Shown: piece by piece, positions 62,846 through 64,000 of the stretch | Layout of the letters: each line of letters starts with the position of its first letter | How positions within the stretch are numbered: the stretch's first letter is position 1 | Source of the DNA: Gimesia algae | GTDB lineage: Bacteria > Planctomycetota > Planctomycetia > Planctomycetales > Planctomycetaceae | DNA: 64,000 nt | Direction: 5' to 3' | NCBI RefSeq assembly: GCF_007746795.1 | Contig: NZ_CP036343.1 | Span: 1,616,531-1,680,530 of the forward strand | Notes under the pieces: model-generated | Told to the model about the DNA's origin: nothing | What the model saw: only the letters and a program-made list of their open reading frames with translations | Databases searched by the model: none | Position numbers and translations under genes: made by a program

Positions 62846-63343
62846 GTGCTCAATTTTGAAAGCCTGGAAATCGCTGTGTCTCCCACGGAGAAATTCAGAG
62901 AGTACCTGGCCACAAAGGGAATGAGATTGACTCAGGAACGTGAGTTGATTGTTGCTGAAGTTTTCTCTTCCCACGAACATTTCGATGCCGACCAGTTGGT
63001 CGAGCGTATGAAGCTGCAGAAAACCGGACGTCGTGTCAGCCGTTCGACCGTCTATCGAACCTTAGGTTGGTTGGAAGATGCAGGTCTGCTGCGAAAAGTC
63101 GCGCGGACCAATGACCGAGATGTATTCGAGCATGACTATGGCTACCCGCAGCACGATCATTTTATCTGTAAAAGCTGTGGGGAGCTGTTTGAATTCCAGA
63201 ACGATGATATTGCGGAAATCCTGGAAAAGCTGGCAGATGAAATTAACTTCCGTATGAACGAACACCGACTTGAAGTCTACGGAATCTGCGATGAATGTTC
63301 CCGGCCTCCTCAACGTCGTCATAAAAAGCTGGATCTCATCTGA
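62846..63343 (+). CDS. Fur-family transcriptional regulator
   Basis: 165 residues from GTG 62846. The full Fur layout is present: DNA-binding domain with RLTQERELIVAEVFSSHEHFDADQLVERM and RRVSRSTVYRTLGWLEDAGLL, then the metal-binding part with His103 and His105 (QHDHFICKSCG) and two zinc cysteine pairs, Cys108-x-x-Cys111 and Cys148-x-x-Cys151. It senses iron, zinc or peroxide-related metal status; which one is uncertain. It follows the truncated paralogue by 40 bp. Confidence 0.93.
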   Translation: MLNFESLEIAVSPTEKFREYLATKGMRLTQERELIVAEVFSSHEHFDADQLVERMKLQKTGRRVSRSTVYRTLGWLEDAGLLRKVARTNDRDVFEHDYGYPQHDHFICKSCGELFEFQNDDIAEILEKLADEINFRMNEHRLEVYGICDECSRPPQRRHKKLDLI

Positions 63344-63414
63344 GCCCAATCTGCCAGCGATGATTTTTGCGAAATTGGCCCCCTGCTCTCCTGACAGCAC
63401 TCAGTCTTACAGGG

Positions 63415-64000
63415 TCAGCGGCGTTTCACAGGGATCGCCCGATAAATCCGCAATAGAACCAGCAACAGGATGAGTGCGCCCAGAGCAATCCCGCCGATCA
63501 TCACCAGCCCCAGACCATCGCCGTATAATTTCCGAATCGAAAGTTCAGGAGCTGCTCCCGAAACACGCGCCGGCCATTCTGCCAGCCAGAACCATTTCCA
63601 GCCCATCAGCACAATTAAAGTGGCGGCGCACAGGTAAGGCCCGTAGGGCAGATAGGTTTTTCCACTCATCACCCGTGTGAGAAAGCCAATCAAAATCCCA
63701 CATAGCGGAGCCAGCAGCAGGATCGGCAGAATCGCCTGCCAACCCAGAAAGCTGCCCACCATCGCCATCAGAGTCACATCCCCCAACCCGAGCGCTTCCT
63801 GTCCCAGCAATACGGATGATACCAGACGCAATCCCCAGGTGAGCCCGCCCCCGACAATCAATCCCGCCAGACTCCAACTCAATCCGTGCCAGTGTGAATG
63901 AACTTTGATCCATTCGGGAATATATGGTCCGCTCAGTCCCGGAACCGCCTGATTCCAGTCCACCCACAGATGAATGATCTGCAGGTGACCGGCGATCGTA
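63415..64000 (-). CDS. Prepilin peptidase (type IV leader peptidase), partial
   Basis: The gene runs on the minus strand and stays open to the window edge, so its N-terminal half is missing. Visible are the aspartate motif LGLGDVTLMAMVGSFLGWQAILPILLLA (GxGD of aspartic family A24), YLPYGPYLCAATLIVLM and further transmembrane helices to the end. It cleaves leader peptides of type IV pilins and pseudopilins at the inner membrane. The first catalytic aspartate would lie outside. A gap of about 70 bp separates it from the convergent fur gene. Confidence 0.87.
   Translation of the reverse strand, partial: TIAGHLQIIHLWVDWNQAVPGLSGPYIPEWIKVHSHWHGLSWSLAGLIVGGGLTWGLRLVSSVLLGQEALGLGDVTLMAMVGSFLGWQAILPILLLAPLCGILIGFLTRVMSGKTYLPYGPYLCAATLIVLMGWKWFWLAEWPARVSGAAPELSIRKLYGDGLGLVMIGGIALGALILLLVLLRIYRAIPVKRR

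Overview
The window looks like chromosomal DNA of a planctomycete, most likely close to Gimesia. This rests on family content, not on a database search. The window holds a Tat-exported DUF1501 protein, a protein with two planctomycete-type cytochrome-c (CxxCH) modules, a PQQ-propeller protein with EF-hands, an FG-GAP protein, and a Ser/Thr kinase with the helical N-terminal extension common in this phylum. Many genes have weak Shine-Dalgarno sites. I see no rRNA, tRNA, CRISPR array, prophage or integron.

Layout. 1-2746 (all minus): partial pyroglutamyl peptidase, an SDR/DUF2867 protein and a macro-domain protein. 2870-12396 (all minus): a long run of small, mostly membrane proteins of unknown role (DUF6868, DUF4291, DUF3592-like, RDD, SRPBCC), with a duplicated gene pair around a zinc-ribbon membrane protein and one gene that seems frameshifted. 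12663-14161 (plus): an ArsR regulator with a palindromic operator inside its own promoter, then AHSA1 and DinB genes and a clear terminator. 14212-20915 (minus): methyltransferase, serine hydrolase, PH-like/zinc-ribbon protein, cysteine hydrolase, a Gdx-type SMR exporter under a guanidine-II riboswitch, a TPR protein and a PARG-like protein. 21150-25634: a secreted beta-propeller protein, SnoaL and VOC-membrane proteins, and a RAYT transposase with its REP hairpins. 25635-32311 (minus): a nucleoside/ribose catabolic operon (LacI regulator, nucleoside hydrolase, ribokinase, RbsB, RbsA, RbsC). The regulator's promoter carries an 18-bp palindrome.

32354-40534: PQQ, DUF1501 and FG-GAP proteins, SDR, enolase-superfamily enzyme, serine hydrolase. 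40573-53534: two Ser/Thr kinases of different design, a glutaredoxin-like protein with a cysteine-rich tail, a receiver-only response regulator, two RNA-methyltransferase-like proteins, a permuted NlpC/P60 hydrolase, a membrane-fusion protein, AccA with a strong terminator, and one doubtful ORF. 53790-64000: CvpA-like protein, Dtd, ThiO, double cytochrome-c protein, LarE, threonine aldolase, FlgM, a tandem Fur pair of which one is truncated, and a partial prepilin peptidase.

The most rewarding items are the guanidine-II riboswitch with gdx; the RAYT/REP locus beside a duplicated rbsC tail; the tandem Fur pair whose short member has lost the metal-binding half; the leaderless autoregulated ArsR operon; the Cys-rich glutaredoxin-like membrane protein; and three families of intergenic repeats. 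I did not find a clearly new multi-gene defence or biosynthetic system. The candidates for unknown biology are the 2.9-12.4 kb membrane-protein block and the proteins flagged below.
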